From: Bolinopsis microptera
Lineage: Eukaryota > Ctenophora > Tentaculata > Lobata > Bolinopsidae
Assembly: GCF_026151205.1 (NCBI RefSeq)
Contig: NC_087074.1
Location: forward strand, 124,001 to 188,000
DNA length: 64,000 nt
Reading direction: 5' to 3'
In this document: positions 24,801 through 39,834 of the stretch, in pieces
How positions within the stretch are numbered: position 1 is the first letter of the stretch
Layout: each line of letters opens with the position of its first letter
Program-made: the position numbers and the translations under genes
The notes under the pieces: generated by a model
Seen by the model: only the letters and a program-made list of their open reading frames with translations
The model's database searches: none
Told to the model about the DNA's origin: nothing

Positions 24801-27800
24801 TGTAATCGTGGTATGGAATGTGTTGTTATGGTAACTAACTTGTAATCGTGGTATGGAATGTGTTGTTATGGTAACTAACTTGTAATCGTGGTATGGAATG
24901 TGTTGTTGTAGTAACTAACTTGTAATCGTGGTATGGAATGTGTTGTTATGGTAACTAACTTGTAATCGTGGTATGGAATGTGTTGTTATGGTAACTAACT
25001 TGTCATCGTGGTATGGAATGTGTTGTTATAGTAACTAACTTGTAATCGTGGTATGGAATGTGTTGTTATGGTAACTAACTTGTAATCGTGGTATGGAATG
25101 TGTTGTTATAGTAACTAACTTGTAATCGTGGTATGGAATGTGTTGTTATGGTAACTAACTTGTAATCGTGGTATGGAATGTGTTGTTATGGTAACTAACT
25201 TGTAATCGTGGTATGGAATGTGTTGTTATAGTAACTAACTTGTAATAGTGGTATGGAATGTGTTGTTATAGTAACTAACTTGTAATCGTGGTATGGAATG
25301 TGTTGTTAAAGTAACTAACTTGTAATCGTGGTATGGAATGTGTTGTTATGGTAACTAACTTGTAATCGTGGTATGGAATGTGTTGTTATGGTAACTAACT
25401 TGTAATCGTGGTATGGAATGTGTTGTTATGGTAACTAACTTGTAATAGTGGTATGGAATGTGTTGTTATAGTAACTAACTTGTAATCGTGGTATGGAATG
25501 TGTTGTTATGGTAACTAACTTATAATCGTGGTATGGAATGTGTTGTTATGGTAACTAACTTGTAATCGTTTGTATGGAATCTGTTGTTAAAGTAACTAAC
25601 TTGTAATCGTGGTATTGAATGTGTTGTTATGGTAACTAACTTGTAATCGTGGTATGGAATGTGTTGTTAAAGTAACTAACTTGTAATCGCGGTATGGAAT
25701 GTGTTGTTATGGTAACTAACTTGTAATCGTGGTATGGAATGTGTTGTTATGGTAACTAACTTGTAATCGTGGTATGGAATGTGTTGTTATGGTAACTAAC
25801 TTGTAATCGCGGTATGGAATGTGTTGTTATGGTAACTAACTTGTAATCGTGGTATGGAATGTGTTGTTAAAGTAACTAACTTATAATCGTGGTATGGAAT
25901 GTGTTGTTATGGTAACTAACTTGTAATCGTGGTATGGAATGTGTTGTTATGGTAACTAACTTGTAATCGTGGTATGGAATGTGTTGTTATAGTAACTAAC
26001 TTGTAATCGTGGTATGGAATGTGTTGTTATGGTAACTAACTTGTAATCGCGGTATGGAATGTGTTGTTATGGTAACTAACTTGTAATCGCGGTATGGAAT
26101 GTGTTGTTATGGTAACTAACTTGTAATCGTGGTATGGAATGTACACATCGCGCCCTGGGAACTCCTCTACCTCCCTTACTGGGAATGTCCAGCGCTCAGT
26201 TTCCCCGGCTTGCTTATTCTCAGAGTAGGGAAGGAGTTTGCGTAGAGCAGGGGTTAGCACTGCCTGGTTGCCAACTGGGGCCGGTTCTATCTCTAGTTCC
26301 ATGTGTACTGGAATACAATTCATCCATTAACTTCGCTCAATAGTTATTTAGACTTAGATATGGAGCCAATTTTCAATTTCACCACTGAAGTATGATACAT
26401 TTCCTTTTAGATTATCATGAATGGTGACATTTTGGAGCAAACATTGAGTGGTGGATTGGTGAACTTACCGGGAACGATCTTCAGTCTCTTGAGCGTAGAG
26501 TTTTTCTTATTGTTGATCTCGAACAAATATTTGCAGATATCCTCGTCATTGAGATGCTCTACCTCCTGTTTGAACATTCTGGGTATCAGCCCCTTCTTTA
26601 GCGGGAAGTTGGCCAGGTTAGTTTTTATCTCACTGGAGTCTATCCTCTCAGCTGAAGAGTGAGCGGACACTGAGCCCATTCTCCCGTATTTTTTCTCCAT
26701 GCTTGGAAACCGTGCACTGAAGGGCAGGGAGTTGAGGGACGCGCTGTCGTAATTATCAGACTCACTCTTCCACGATCCGCCACTGTTGTTCAGGTCCTTT
26801 TCCTTCAAAGAGTTTTCACCATTACGTGCATCTGGGTTTAGAAACATTCCGTCACTTCCTTGTAGTGCCCGTTCTAAGTTGAAACCTACCCAAAGATACG
26901 GCATCCTGTACTTTCCTAGACGCGAGCAGAATTCTTCCGCTACACTGGCATTCTTATTAGCGACCTGTGACGAGGCGGTTATCATGAAAACAGGAATACA
27001 TTATTATGTTAACAATTAATGTAAGTGCACACACACTGCAAAAGATTCAGCAATATATATATTTTACAAGACGCGTGAAAATACAAAGTGTAGTAGTAAT
27101 AGTAGTAGTAGTAGTAAGAGTTACCCTCTGGTTGTCAGTGTCTTTAGTGTAGGCTTCAAAAGAATCTGACAGCTCGTCCTTCTGTAGCGTTTTGTCTAAC
27201 TGAAAGAAAAGTAGTTTTAAACTCATTACATATATAATATATATAATAACATCTATGAAAGTATAAACGAAAAAGACTGAAGAGGCTCAGCAAAGTGCTG
27301 GCCTATTAACACCTTCTTCTCCGTTCAATTTGTCTCATAGTAAGTAAACTCCTCCATCCTAATATATCCCTTGCTAAGTTCACTAAGTTGGTAAAATCGT
27401 CCTCGTTCCTTCAAATACATTTTTCTATTAAATAGATCCTTTTTCACGAGTTCTGTCTCTGCCTATACGTCCCTTTAGCGTTTAGCATCATAATGTGGAA
27501 AATAGTAGAGCTTGATAGGCCGGTGTGTTGTTATCGCTGCGGAGCACATGTCCTTCCTTAGCATCGTCCACCGTGTCTTCTCCACTCTCTCGGAAATGGG
27601 CCTGGTCTGGGTACGCCTCGTTGGAGCTAGGCCAGTAGGTCTTCAGGATGTGCTTGTTGGATATAGAACTAGGCCAGTAGATATTCAGGATGCACTTGTT
27701 GGATATCTAGAACTAAGCCAGTACATCTTCAGGATGCACTTGTTGGATATCTAGAACTAGGCCAGTACATCTTCAGGATGCACTTGAGGTGCTTCCTCTT

Positions 27801-30800
27801 AACAACGTTGGATTTTTGTCTTCTCAGTAATCTGGCTCATCTTACCTCGTTACCCCACTCGTTACTGTGCACTCGTCACTAATTAACGCTACACATCTAT
27901 TACATTTATTATGTATCGTTATTTTTTTTTTTAAATCTAGACACTTATTTTACTTCGGTGTATTCCAACAGCCACAATGTTACACAAGTGCAACCAGCCA
28001 ATTACAGGAAGCCGAAGGATTTTGTTGGCCAGTGACGGTTAAGGTAGTGTGTACCATACTTTCTTCGTCCGAGACTTTGCTGCAATGTGCAGCTCCTCAT
28101 TTAACCCTCACACCCGATTTCTCGAGTATTCGGCTGAGTAGACCGGGGGGCTGCATAGACCACTCAAGGAATACAAGGAATACAAGGAATACAAGGAATA
28201 CAAATTTAAAATCTTGAGCTACAATAGTAACTGTTAAGATAATAACAATATCATAAGATTTGAATTTATTATATCAATATAACTTAACTAAAGTGAAAAA
28301 TAAAGATTTGACATAAAATATTTTGTTTTCAGTCGCCTTGGTAATGCTGTAATGCTTGAGCCAGGTCACTTTGCAGTTTGCACTCGTCGTTGCGCGAAAA
28401 GAAACAAAAGCGGGTACAGTGATTTTCAGTGTTCACTGTTCATGTACTGGCCAGAGAGTCAACAAATTTCTTGCGGTTGTTAAAACACGTAGTGGCAAAC
28501 CTAGCAACGACTCTCGTGAGGTGGACTTGACTTTCGTTCGTGATAAGTTCAATGATTTCACTGTTGTTGCTGATGAATTTGAGGACGTTTGCTCCAGGGA
28601 TGACATTGTGAACAGAATAAGATGTCGCAGACGGTTTGAATTTGATTGGATTTGATATGAGTGACTGGATCTTGTCTAGGACTTTTCGCCTCGATGCAGC
28701 GTTAAGATCACAATGGTTAAGGAAGTGATCTTCATTCTCAATAATACCAGAACCTAAGACTATATTGCACCAGGAGCATATTCGCTCGTCACGAGGAGTT
28801 TGATTATATCGGCCAAGTTCAATTTCGAGTCGATGTGCACTGATCCGCAGTCTTGTGATATTAGCACGGTCTGCATATTTAATGACACTATCTAGGTAAT
28901 ACTCTTTGTTAAATTTGGATTTTAGGTCACGATAGAATTCTAATTTCCGAGAAGTGTTGATACAGGACCCCCAATATTCTCTAAAGTTACATTTCAAAGT
29001 TTTAGTAATGACGTGTGGTGTGAATATTTTACTCCCGATGGGTTGTGTTGATTGAGGAGGAATTCGTTTCTTGAAACCGTTGTGAATAAGAAAGTCCTCT
29101 TTTGGTGGTTTTGCGATACTCGGGTTTCTTTCGAAAAGTAACTTGGAGTGATTGTTTTTGAGTGTGCGGTAGGCTGTGACATGATCGGTAGAGAAACATG
29201 GGTCTAGCGCGAGGACAGGCTCCAAACCCCTGTACCAGTCCAATTTCATGTTCATCTGTTCTTTGAAAGCTAAGGAGACAAGGGAGTTATCTTTGAGATT
29301 TTTCAAACGTTGGCTATATTTGAGAGTGAGGTTAATACATTCATAGATTAATGGGTAGCGGCCTGACTCACCCCAGACGCCTGCGTTGCTGGCTTTACGA
29401 TTTACCCCCAGTGACCATTTAAGAAAGTGAAGGTGAACTTTTTCGCTGTTCAGAAGGCTAATTTTCTTGAGGATACTAGTTTGAAATTTTGTTTTTGTGT
29501 CGGCATCCATATTGAGATCGACTTGTTTTGTTATGTGTTTTATGATAGCCATGTTAGGTGTGTAAATAGGCGCTCCGTAAAGAACGATAGGTTTAATAAG
29601 ACCATCAAAGAGTGTTGTTAGAGAGCGGAATGATAATTTGGATTTGTTTACTGAGCTTTTCATGGCATAAAGTGCACGCATGGCTTTCTTTTTGAGCTCA
29701 GTTCGGGCATTTGTGAATGTGCCGTATTTCGATTCCTAGATAGCAGTATGACTCGACTTCTTCTAACAAGTGATCACCAATTTTGAGGGGAACCGGCTGA
29801 TAAGTATCAAAACGGGCATTAAATTTCATGAGTTTAGTTTTATCTGCATTAATTTCGACGCCCCATTCCAAGCAGAAATTGTTCAAAGCATCGAGTTGCT
29901 TTTGGAGGGTTTTGAGGTCCAGTGCCAAGAGTATCAGATCATCTGCCCATAGTAAGTGACTGATAAGTTGGTTCATTAGTTTCGGACAGTTATCATATTC
30001 TAGTCGAGGGGAAAGATCTCTGATGTATATCTTAAATAGATCAGGGGAAAGTGGATGACCCTGTTCAGTTCCTTTATTGATATCAAATTTTTCGCTGACA
30101 AATCCAGATAGTTTTATCTGGCCAGTGGAATTTTTATACATATGTTTAAGAACATTAAATGTTTTGCCAGTGATACCTAGTTTAGCTAATTTTAAGAAAA
30201 GAGCTTCACGGCAAACAGAGTCGAAGGCCTTCCGGAAGTCCACAAAAACAGCATAGACAGGAACCTTGAGCTTTTTGTATTTAGACGTAATGGTGTTGAG
30301 TGTGAGTATGTGGTCATATGTTTGAGCTCCTTTAGCGAAGCCAAGTTGATTTATGGGGTCCGGGTTGTATTCATTTTTGAACTTGATTATCCTGTTTAAC
30401 ATGATGGTCGAAAATAGTTTTCCGATTGTACTACTCACAGCAACTGCTCTGTAATTGTCTGGATTATCTTTGTCGCCTTTTTTGTGTAGGGGTGTAATAA
30501 TGCTGTTGTTCCATGGGTAAGTTCCAGTGTCCAAACAGCGGTTAAAGACTTTGCAAAGGAGTTGTGTGTTTGTTGTGGACAAGGTCTTCAGTATTTCATT
30601 ACATATCATATCCTCCGAGGAACTTTTGCCGTTTTTGAGTGAAGAGATCGCAGTAGATATTTCGTCCACAGAGATCTGGCCATTGAGTATTGATTGTGCA
30701 GGGGATGGTTGGAAATTATTGTTAATAGCCTCTGCATTTTGAAGCATTTCTTCCTTATTCTCTACAGTTATGGTGCTATGTGCATTGGCATAAAGTTTAC

Positions 30801-33800
30801 CAAAGAATTTTTGAAAGTTGTCCATGTCATGGCAATCAAATTTGTCAACTCTTCCTTTAAATTTTTTCAGTTTTTTGAATTGTTTCCAGTTAAGAATTTT
30901 ACCAGATTCAATATCTGTATTCAGTTTGTCAAGATATTTGTTTTTTGTACGGTCAATTAAACTTTTGTACGTATTTTTTACTTGGTAAAAATTTTTTCGA
31001 AGATAATCGCTATTGGGGAAATCAGAAACAATTTGAGCTGCACGAGTACAAGATATTTTAGCTTCTCTGGTGGCTTGTGTGAACCAGGGTTGTTTATTTA
31101 TTGATCCCTTTTTGGTTATTTTGGGATGTTTGGTCTTTTGGAGACATTTGTCTGCTATTTTGTTCAAGTGTACTGTGATATCTTCGTTTAATTTGTATGT
31201 ACCTAGGAGATCTTCGGGATAATCTGTTTCTAAGAGGCTTTTGGAACATTCTTCCACAAGTGGGTCCATCATTGTATCCCGTAAGCTTGAAAGGCTATCA
31301 GGAGTTATTTTGTAACGAAGTGGGGCTCGAGCGTAAGTTTCATGGAGTGCCTTTGTGTTTACAAGAGTGTTGGAAGGAGAGAAGTTGAGTGCCAGGAGTA
31401 GTGGTTTATGATCAGAAAAGCAAGTGAACGGCTGGATTGTCATATGACTTAGATACTTACTGCAGTTTGGTGATATAATAAAGTAGTCAACAACGCTGGC
31501 ACCGCTGGTCTGAATACAAGTGAAGTCACCATATGAGTCTCCTAAAGTTCTCCCATTGAGAATATGGAGTTCATTATTGACAAGCATTTCTAGAAAGGGT
31601 CTTTTGTAATTGTTCGACTTTTTGTCCTTTGAGTTCCTGGTTGGAAGTTCTTGTGGGGTGTAGTCTTCTGGCAGGGGAATGAAGCTCTCGTAGCCACATT
31701 TGTCCTCTTTGATAAAGTCAATGTCATGGCCGATACGCGAGTTGAAGTCACCACAAGTAATGACATCACCTTTACTTAAAAGAACATTGAGAAATTGGTC
31801 CAGTTCACGGATGGTGTCAAAGCCCGAAATATTTGAGTTTTTAGAGGAAGTGTTAGCTGGCTTAATGTATGAGTTAACAATGAATATATCATTATCTACG
31901 CCAAAGTAATTTTTGTCAAGTTTACAGGCAACAACATCTTCAATTGTGGATTTTTCAAGTTTAACGCCTTTGGATATTTCGTTTTGGACCATTATGCATA
32001 CGCCACCATGTTTTTTGTCCCGGCGGGTTTTATTGAAGGACCTGTAACCCGAGTGTTTGACAGGTTGTCTTATTTCTTGAAGGCAGACAATAGGAAACTT
32101 GTCAAAGACGGCACAAAATTGAGGGTCATCAAACTTAGAGCCAAAAGTTGTATTTGTTGATTGGATGTTCCAGCTTATAATTTTGGATTGTAAATTCATA
32201 GTATTTTTTCAAGAGGTTGGGTTGGTGGTCATGATTTGAAGACTAAAATTTAGACTGGAAGCTCAAACTCCCTGAAGATCTTGTCGAGGGTGTCTCTCGT
32301 GGTGTTGGTGATTGCATGCATTCCTCTTTCTGATAGATGGAGATTATCGCGGAAGTACATCAAGTTCTGCTTAGAAGTGGACTGAGTGTTAATGAAGAAC
32401 TTATCATTTCTCTGAAGGAAAATCCTTTTTGTTTTAGGGTCCTCGTCTTGCTGCTGATTGACCAATAAGGACAGGGATCTCCTCAAGGAAAAGACGTGTC
32501 GGTTCTGGTAGGTGTTTCCGTTCAGTAGGGGGCAAGGGATGACCAGTCTGGTGGTGGGAGATACTAGTTCTAGCATTTCATTAAAGATCTTGAAGTTGTC
32601 GATGATTTTGGTAATGTCCTCTCCTTTGTGTATATCATTGATGCCGAGATGTACATATATTAGTTGAGGCTTCTCTGTTGGTATTTTGCTCCCCATCATG
32701 TATTCACCGGTCAGTGATTCACTACATGTAAAGTCAATTCTTTTGAAATTCAACCTATATTTCCTAAATTCCAAGCATGACTCATCAATGTGTCTCATAA
32801 TTGAATCGGTAACAAGCCAAACGTTGATGGGTTGCCCACTTTCGACCAAGACTTTCAGGGAGGGCTTTATTGGATCGGGGAAACCAAATTTGGGCGAAGG
32901 CGAGGCTAGGTTCGGTTGGTCTCCTAACGCTGCTATTTCTTTTATCAAAGGGTCAGTTTGAATTGCGACCTCGCACATTTGGTGTGTTACATACGCGTGG
33001 ATGTCTTTAATGTGCTCCCTTGTTTCATCGCAGAAGACACTATTGTAGTAGCTCCCCATGTCTTCCACCGATTTCTTCATGATATCTACTCCATTTTGAC
33101 TAAGGTCGTTCAGAATCTTCCTCATTGACTGAAGGTCATCTTTTGTGCCGGTTATGTTCTCCACAAGGTCATCAATTTTACCATTGCACTCCTTTATCGT
33201 TTGTGTAAACACATTTGTCTTGCTCAGATTGTCGATTCTGTTGTTGCAATCACTCACTGCACTTTTCAAATCACTTATCGCATCCAAAACGTCGGTGTTG
33301 CTGGTTGGGTGAGGCGAGATGTCTTTTTGAGTTTGTTGTTTGGTCGCTTCCTGGAGAGTTGCTACATTCGCCTTGACAGATACGATGGAATCCACAACAT
33401 GCTTTAGAGAGTTCTCCACACATTTTTGAGCATTACGCACTGATGCAATGTCATCTTTCATTTCCACGTCTTCGATCCTCGGGGAGTCACATCGTGAGAA
33501 GTTCATGCCGTGAGACATCGAGTTATTGGCTGCTGACATGGAGAGTTCCCCGATTGACATGCACATTTTGTTCTGAAGTCTTGTCCGCTTTTCAGATAAA
33601 GATCCTGCAGTTGAGACTTGACTTCTTATGAGCTCCTTATCTACCGTTCCCTCATCCATCTTCCCTACAACTGCACTGATCGTTGATGCAAGCAGGAGTC
33701 CTCCATCTGCTTCATAATCCAGGTTGTCTGCTACAGACGTTACTCGAACAACAGTGGGGGGAGTCTTAAGGAGGGGGAAGTTCATTTCTTCAGCCTGTTC

Positions 33801-36800
33801 CGTGGTGATGTCTGACTGAGGGTTCTTCTGCGGACCTTTGAGGGCGCTGTCAGTTTCTGTTGGACATTTCTGTTCAAATATCAGGAAGTACTGTTCTTCT
33901 ACTTTTCCCCAACCTCTAGGTATCGAGCGTTTGTATCTCAACTCTGTCTTGCCACTGAGTACGCACAACGTGCCAGACATAAGGGCCGCTTTGTGGGTTA
34001 CTTGACTCCCAGCTTGGGTCTTGATGTACATGGGGCGTGGATCCTTCAGACCAAGTGCCAACACTGCAACTACTGGAGAGAAATTGCTGTTTTCCTGGCT
34101 AGTGTTGCCGTATGGAATACTGTGTGAGGGGTCACTCATCCGATAAATAGTGGTCTTGTCAAACTTAACATCCAACTGAAAAACGTCCTCAACCGTTTTG
34201 TTGATACGATCCTGGTGGCATTTGACAAAAGAGCAAAGTTCAGACGGTTCGTCCAGGTTTACGGATAGTTCAGACATTTTAGGGGTTGCGGTCTTCTTAA
34301 GCTTCTTTGCCCCCTTTTTTAGATCAACATCTGTCAGTTTGGTCTCCACACCATGTTTGAGGACGATTTTGTACCTATCTTTGTTGCTTGGTGTGCAGAG
34401 TTTCCCAACAGTAGCAGTGAGTTCTGCACAAAGGTTAGCATTGCTCTCAGTACTGATGTAGTCGCTTATGTAACCAAGCTTGCAGGACTTCCCTTTGTCA
34501 AGAAATATCTCACCGTCATCTCTGATCCACACTGTGCTCCGCCTGTTTGTATCACTCTTTGTCTGTGAACCTGAAAGACTTGACTCAGATCCAGCATCAT
34601 CACTTGTTTCAGTGTTACCCCAGCTCACGTTACTTAGACGTCTGTTGAGCTTCTTGGCGGGAGTTTCCTGGCAAGATGATAGCACATTGTTGGTCGGCTT
34701 CAGGAGACCTTCAGTGGCACTTACTTCAGTAATATCAGTGTCGTTATCCTCTGTTTCACTTGATTCTTTAGCCTCGTCTGTTTTCCCAGAGCCGTTCGCC
34801 ATCATCACTGTTGCATTAGTCAGCCAAGGTGGTGGAAACAAACTACCAAGTTTCAAAGCAGAGAAATCAAAAATTGAGTTGGAAAAACAACCGGGTTGAG
34901 AGATCTGTTTACACGAGGTTTTACTAGAACTAAGACATTGGTTTTCTACTTCTTCACTGACGTAAACAGGAACGGTAGGGGCCAGTGGTCTGCTTCTGAG
35001 TTCCCTAAGTAAAAGCAGCAAAGTAAAGGCTATGAGCGTCGCAACAAGGAAGCAGAGGCTCAGAAGGACAACTACAGCTATCTGAAACCAGTCCCCAGCT
35101 CGCAAAGACCGGTCACTACCTAATCTGTCACACTGTGCACTGTGAGTGGGATTGTGAGGAGTGTATGTGGGGGAGTTGCTATGCTGAAAGACAAGTACAC
35201 TCAGTTGAGACGCGGTTCGCGACGCATGCGGAGACAAGGCGCGAGGAGGCGGAGCTCTACTGGTGGGCTCTGGCTGGGAAAGACCAGCGGGCGCGGAACG
35301 AAACCTAGAAGAGGCATGCAGCAGTGACATGGCTGAGCAAGAGGACCGTAACATACTCGTCATAAAACCGTCATTAAGTTCATTCATAACATTAGAGATA
35401 TATCTGCTGCATATGTTATAAATCAAATTGCTGTTTAAACGCTCGAAACTATAACTCACATTCCAAAACCACACTATAAAGTCATGTCCTTGTCTACCCC
35501 ATACATCAAAATAATACATGCACGTTCCTACAATATTCATCAATGCTTTAAAGCAGGACTGCAATAACTCCAGGAATATTAGCTCGAAAAGTCTTGTGCA
35601 ATGTACAATTACAATTCTAATGTGTTCTATTGCGTGTAATGTACTTTTACAAATAGTTGTCCTTATCTCTTTGTACGACTGATAAGGGCCATTACAGCAA
35701 TCATTTAAAGTGTCCAAACCATTTCTAGAGTAGTATATAGTGTTCGGTGTCTGTTCGATGTTTGTTGAGTTTCTGTTCTGTTTAGTGTTGCAGTTCCAAT
35801 CTATTCCGCCATCTGAGATGTTGCTGCCAGGATCGTACGTTAGACTAAGTACAGGAGCGGTAGCAGTCGGGACTGTGCCAGGACCATAAGTTAGACCATA
35901 AGTTAGACCAAGGGGTGGATCAGGAGCGATCGGGACTGTGCCCTGGCTGGCCAGCATGGCCGCCAGGGCGATTGTTGAAAATATTGTTGCTGACGTGGCT
36001 TTTTCGAATCAACGCGCATTAAAATCAAACCAAATCAACGTGTACAAGTATGTTGTTAGCTGAACGTCGACGACGCTCACCCCACGACCAGGCAGTCAGT
36101 GGGTTTCGAACTCGCAACCTAACGATTGTAAGACAGGCGTTCTAACCAACTGCGCTACCTGGCCGTGTTTAAGCGGGTAAAAGCCAGGTTCATCCTGATT
36201 TTCTTGTGAAATTAGATTTCGAGATAGCAATTGACAAACAAACTACGGCTTGTGACCGAACTTTTGAGGGGGTTCCGGACTCCGGGTGCCCACCGGTGCC
36301 CGCGGGACAGCTACGCCTATATTTGTTTATGAAATTTTCAGAATCAACGTAGAATCGCATTTCGACCATAAGTTTTGTAGTGGAATTTTGAGTTAGGCCT
36401 TTAAAAAATTTGGTGGCCAAATTCTGAAATTTGCCAGGCATTTTTCAGAATTTGGCCGCCAAATTTCATTAAAAAATATTGAAACCATATTGAGATATGA
36501 GCGATTTGAACACAAAATCCACAGTTAGGTAGATATTGAACTGATAATCATACAGAATGTGTAGTTTAGGCTTGCCTTTTACATTAAGTTATTTTCATTT
36601 AAACATATTGATATTTGACCAATTTATGGTCCAAAATCGATCAAATTTGGTGTGTATGCCCAAATATGGGCATATGGTTTTTAGCTCATTTATGAGCTAA
36701 AAATTTTGAAAACTGATTTAGTAGTTACAATTTTGATGAGATCAATTCCGCGAATATCGCGAACCAAGATATGGGCAATTTTGTTCATTTTTTGTGGTCT

Positions 36801-39741
36801 TTTCGCCTTAGTATCCACATTTAAACAGATATAAAGCTATAACTTACAGAAAATATGTAGTTTAGGCTTACCTTTCATATAAAGAAAGTTTCATTCAAAA
36901 ATATTGATATTTGACCAATTTATGGGACGAAATTTACCATATTTGGTGCGTATGCCCTAATATGGGCATATGGTTCTTGGCTCATAACTGAGTCATTTTT
37001 TTTGTCCAATCTTGATGAAAATTCGTATACGAGTTCAAGGGACCAATAGCCAGTGGCGTAACGTTGCCTGTTGGCACCCCCTCCCCTTTTAACGCCCCTC
37101 CCTAAAACTGAACAAATTAGGTGATTCTAGAGGATACGCAAGTAAAATTTCTAAAAAATTGTGCTTCTAGAGCAAAACGCACAGTTTTGCTTGTACCTCA
37201 GTTAAGTTTTTCAAAATTATCCCACATTCAAATGACATTTTGCGCCCCCGGCCCCCCCCCCCCCCCTTCCGCACAGCGGGGCCCTTCGTTACGCCACTGC
37301 CACTAGCTACAAGTAGAGCACATAAAATCTAGGTTTTGATCATGTTAAGATGATTTGGCATTATTGGGACTAAATATGGGGGTGGCTGTCCCGCGGACCC
37401 CGGAGTCCGGGACCCTCTCAAACGTTTGGTCACAGGCTCTAGTTTGATGGTCAATCTGCACACATGATATCTCTCTGCCATGAAACATGGCTAACCTTTT
37501 AAACTATGATTTAAAACCTAAACCTAAACTAAATCTCAACTGGGCTCTCCTGTGTCACCTAACTAAACCAATAAGTAATTTTAGATTATTATATTTTTCT
37601 TTATTAATTGTATAATAAGTATATTGACGTAGTGGATGGTTGAGGGGGTTTCAAGCACAGGTCACTCTCAAATCCTAAAGGTAAGCAGTGGCCTTCGGCA
37701 CTTGAAACCGCTTCAAACCTCCCCTGATTTATTTATTATTGATATTGTTTGATTGTGCCGTAAAAATAAATATTTGTTTTATTGAATATTTGTTTTATTA
37801 ATTGCTATTTCGAAATCAAATTTCACAAGAAAATCAGGGTGAACACCCCCCCCCCCTCCTAACGCTAATTATATTGATTAATTCCTAAAATCCTCAAATT
37901 GAAAACAAAAAGTTCTGAACAGTTCATTCTACTTGGAAATTTATGGAATAAAAATAACAATAATAGTGATCTGTGATGCTCACGTCATGGATGCAGCCCC
38001 ATCACCCCCAAGCGTTCTTTCGGCAAGGATATTGCACATCTCGCAGATTAGTCGGACGATTTATTCATTCAAATTTCAACCACAATCCAGAAGATTGGTA
38101 GAGGGAACAGAATGTACTTCAAAATAATATCAAACCTATAATGGGACAATACATTTAGCGCGCGATGCCTCAGCTTCACCCGTTGCGCGCGTGAGATTTG
38201 CGCAAAAATACAAGAAGGCCAGGAGCCCGCGTCCTACGAACAGTTCGATTATTTTGCGAAATCATAGAAGTTCATGTTGTGTCGTTGGTCTTCAACGTTG
38301 TGGAAAATGTACACTAGTTTCCATTTTAGTACATCTACTGATCAAATATCAATTGCATAAAGTTCAACCCGATTATCAATTAATAAAAATCAAACATTTT
38401 AAATATTTAAAATACAAGGATAATGCTGCTAATACTGGATGTAAAACAACACGGACTAGATAACCGTATGTCTTGATTATGATTAATACTTAATAGAGCA
38501 AAACTTAATTAATTTACAACCAGAATACACAGTTATAGTCGGTATTTGACAGTATACAGTGGAGGAAGTAGCAATTGTATAGGCAAAATATAATCACATT
38601 AAGCGCATTTCAACAAAATACAGTGTATATATACACTGTATTCAGTGTATACATAGTATACACTGTGTATAAACTGAATACAGTGTATATATTGTAATTT
38701 GTATATATACTGTATACAGTGTATAATATACATTGTATACAATGTATACAGTGTATATACTGTATATACTGTATACAGTGTAACTGTGTAAACAGTGTAT
38801 ACAGTTTTTTTTGGGGACCGGTTTTTGGTACACCGGCCAATGCAATATTTACAAAATCATATGATACATAACAATATAATTTTATTCGATATAAGTGAAA
38901 ATGAGAGTTAAAATTATGATGTAACCTTTATCGTTTATTCTTTTTAAAAAACCAAAAAAAACATCAAAACTGGTAACTTTGTTGTGAAATTAGCGAGTAA
39001 GTAACATCAAAACTGGCGTGTAGGGTTCATCAAAACTGAGCTCTTGGTACACATTTCATATTTTGATTTGATAGTTTGAAAATAAAAAACTTAAATGGTG
39101 AAAAATGGTGAAAAACTGTGAATGATTTTTATGGTGAATCGGGTTTTCAAATTGTAAAATTTCCCCATTTTCCACCATTTTTTACCATTGGATACCATAT
39201 ACTGTATATAACGAACCAATAGGTGGGAAATTTTACTTACCCTGATGACGACGAACATGTCGCTGGTCGGCTCTGTAATAGAGAATATTGCTGAAGAGCC
39301 CCTTGTTTCGTTCTGAAATTTTAAAAATGTTCTCATGGTTGCTAATTTGCATTGTAGTTTTCTAGATTCTGACTTTTTCATGTTAAACGGGAGCGGACAA
39401 GTTTTAAATCTAAACTTCACTACAGTAGGGGTGTAGGGGTGCTACAAAATGAGACGCATATACTGTATATTATATAACGAACTTACTTCGAAGTTCAGGC
39501 GGTGACCTGCTTTCTTGAGCATTTCGTTCGAGTTTAAGTCAAAATACAACGTCTCTGATACCTGACACGATAAGGATGTGAAAATGACGGCACCTGAAGC
39601 TGTGGTTAACGGCGTTGTAACCACAAATATTTAAATTGTTAGATGTACACTGTACAGTGCAGTGTTCTACAATAGGTTGGCCTCTCCCTCCCTCCCTCCC
39701 TCCCTCCCTCCCTCCCTCCCTCCCTCCCTCCCTCCCTCCCT

Positions 39742-39834
<93 letters not shown>

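Larger units (their letters stand above)
28163..36000 (-). mobile_element. Near-complete LINE (CR1/L2-like), ORF1 plus ORF2
   Basis: ORF1 (32250-35957) is followed after about 50 nt by ORF2 (28440-32199), with one frameshift near 29724. Downstream is an AATAAA and then four copies of the 10-mer gtattccttg (28163-28200), a 3' microsatellite tail as seen in CR1/L2-type elements. It sits in DOCK intron 10 in the same orientation as the host gene. The 5' boundary is uncertain. Confidence 0.85.

Noticed and set aside
33000-34900. Plus-strand ORFs opposite the LINE ORF1
   Set aside because: They are antisense shadows of the intact minus-strand frame.
36085-36164. Functional tRNA gene
   Set aside because: D, anticodon and T stems do not pair and there is an insertion before the acceptor strand; only the A and B boxes are good.
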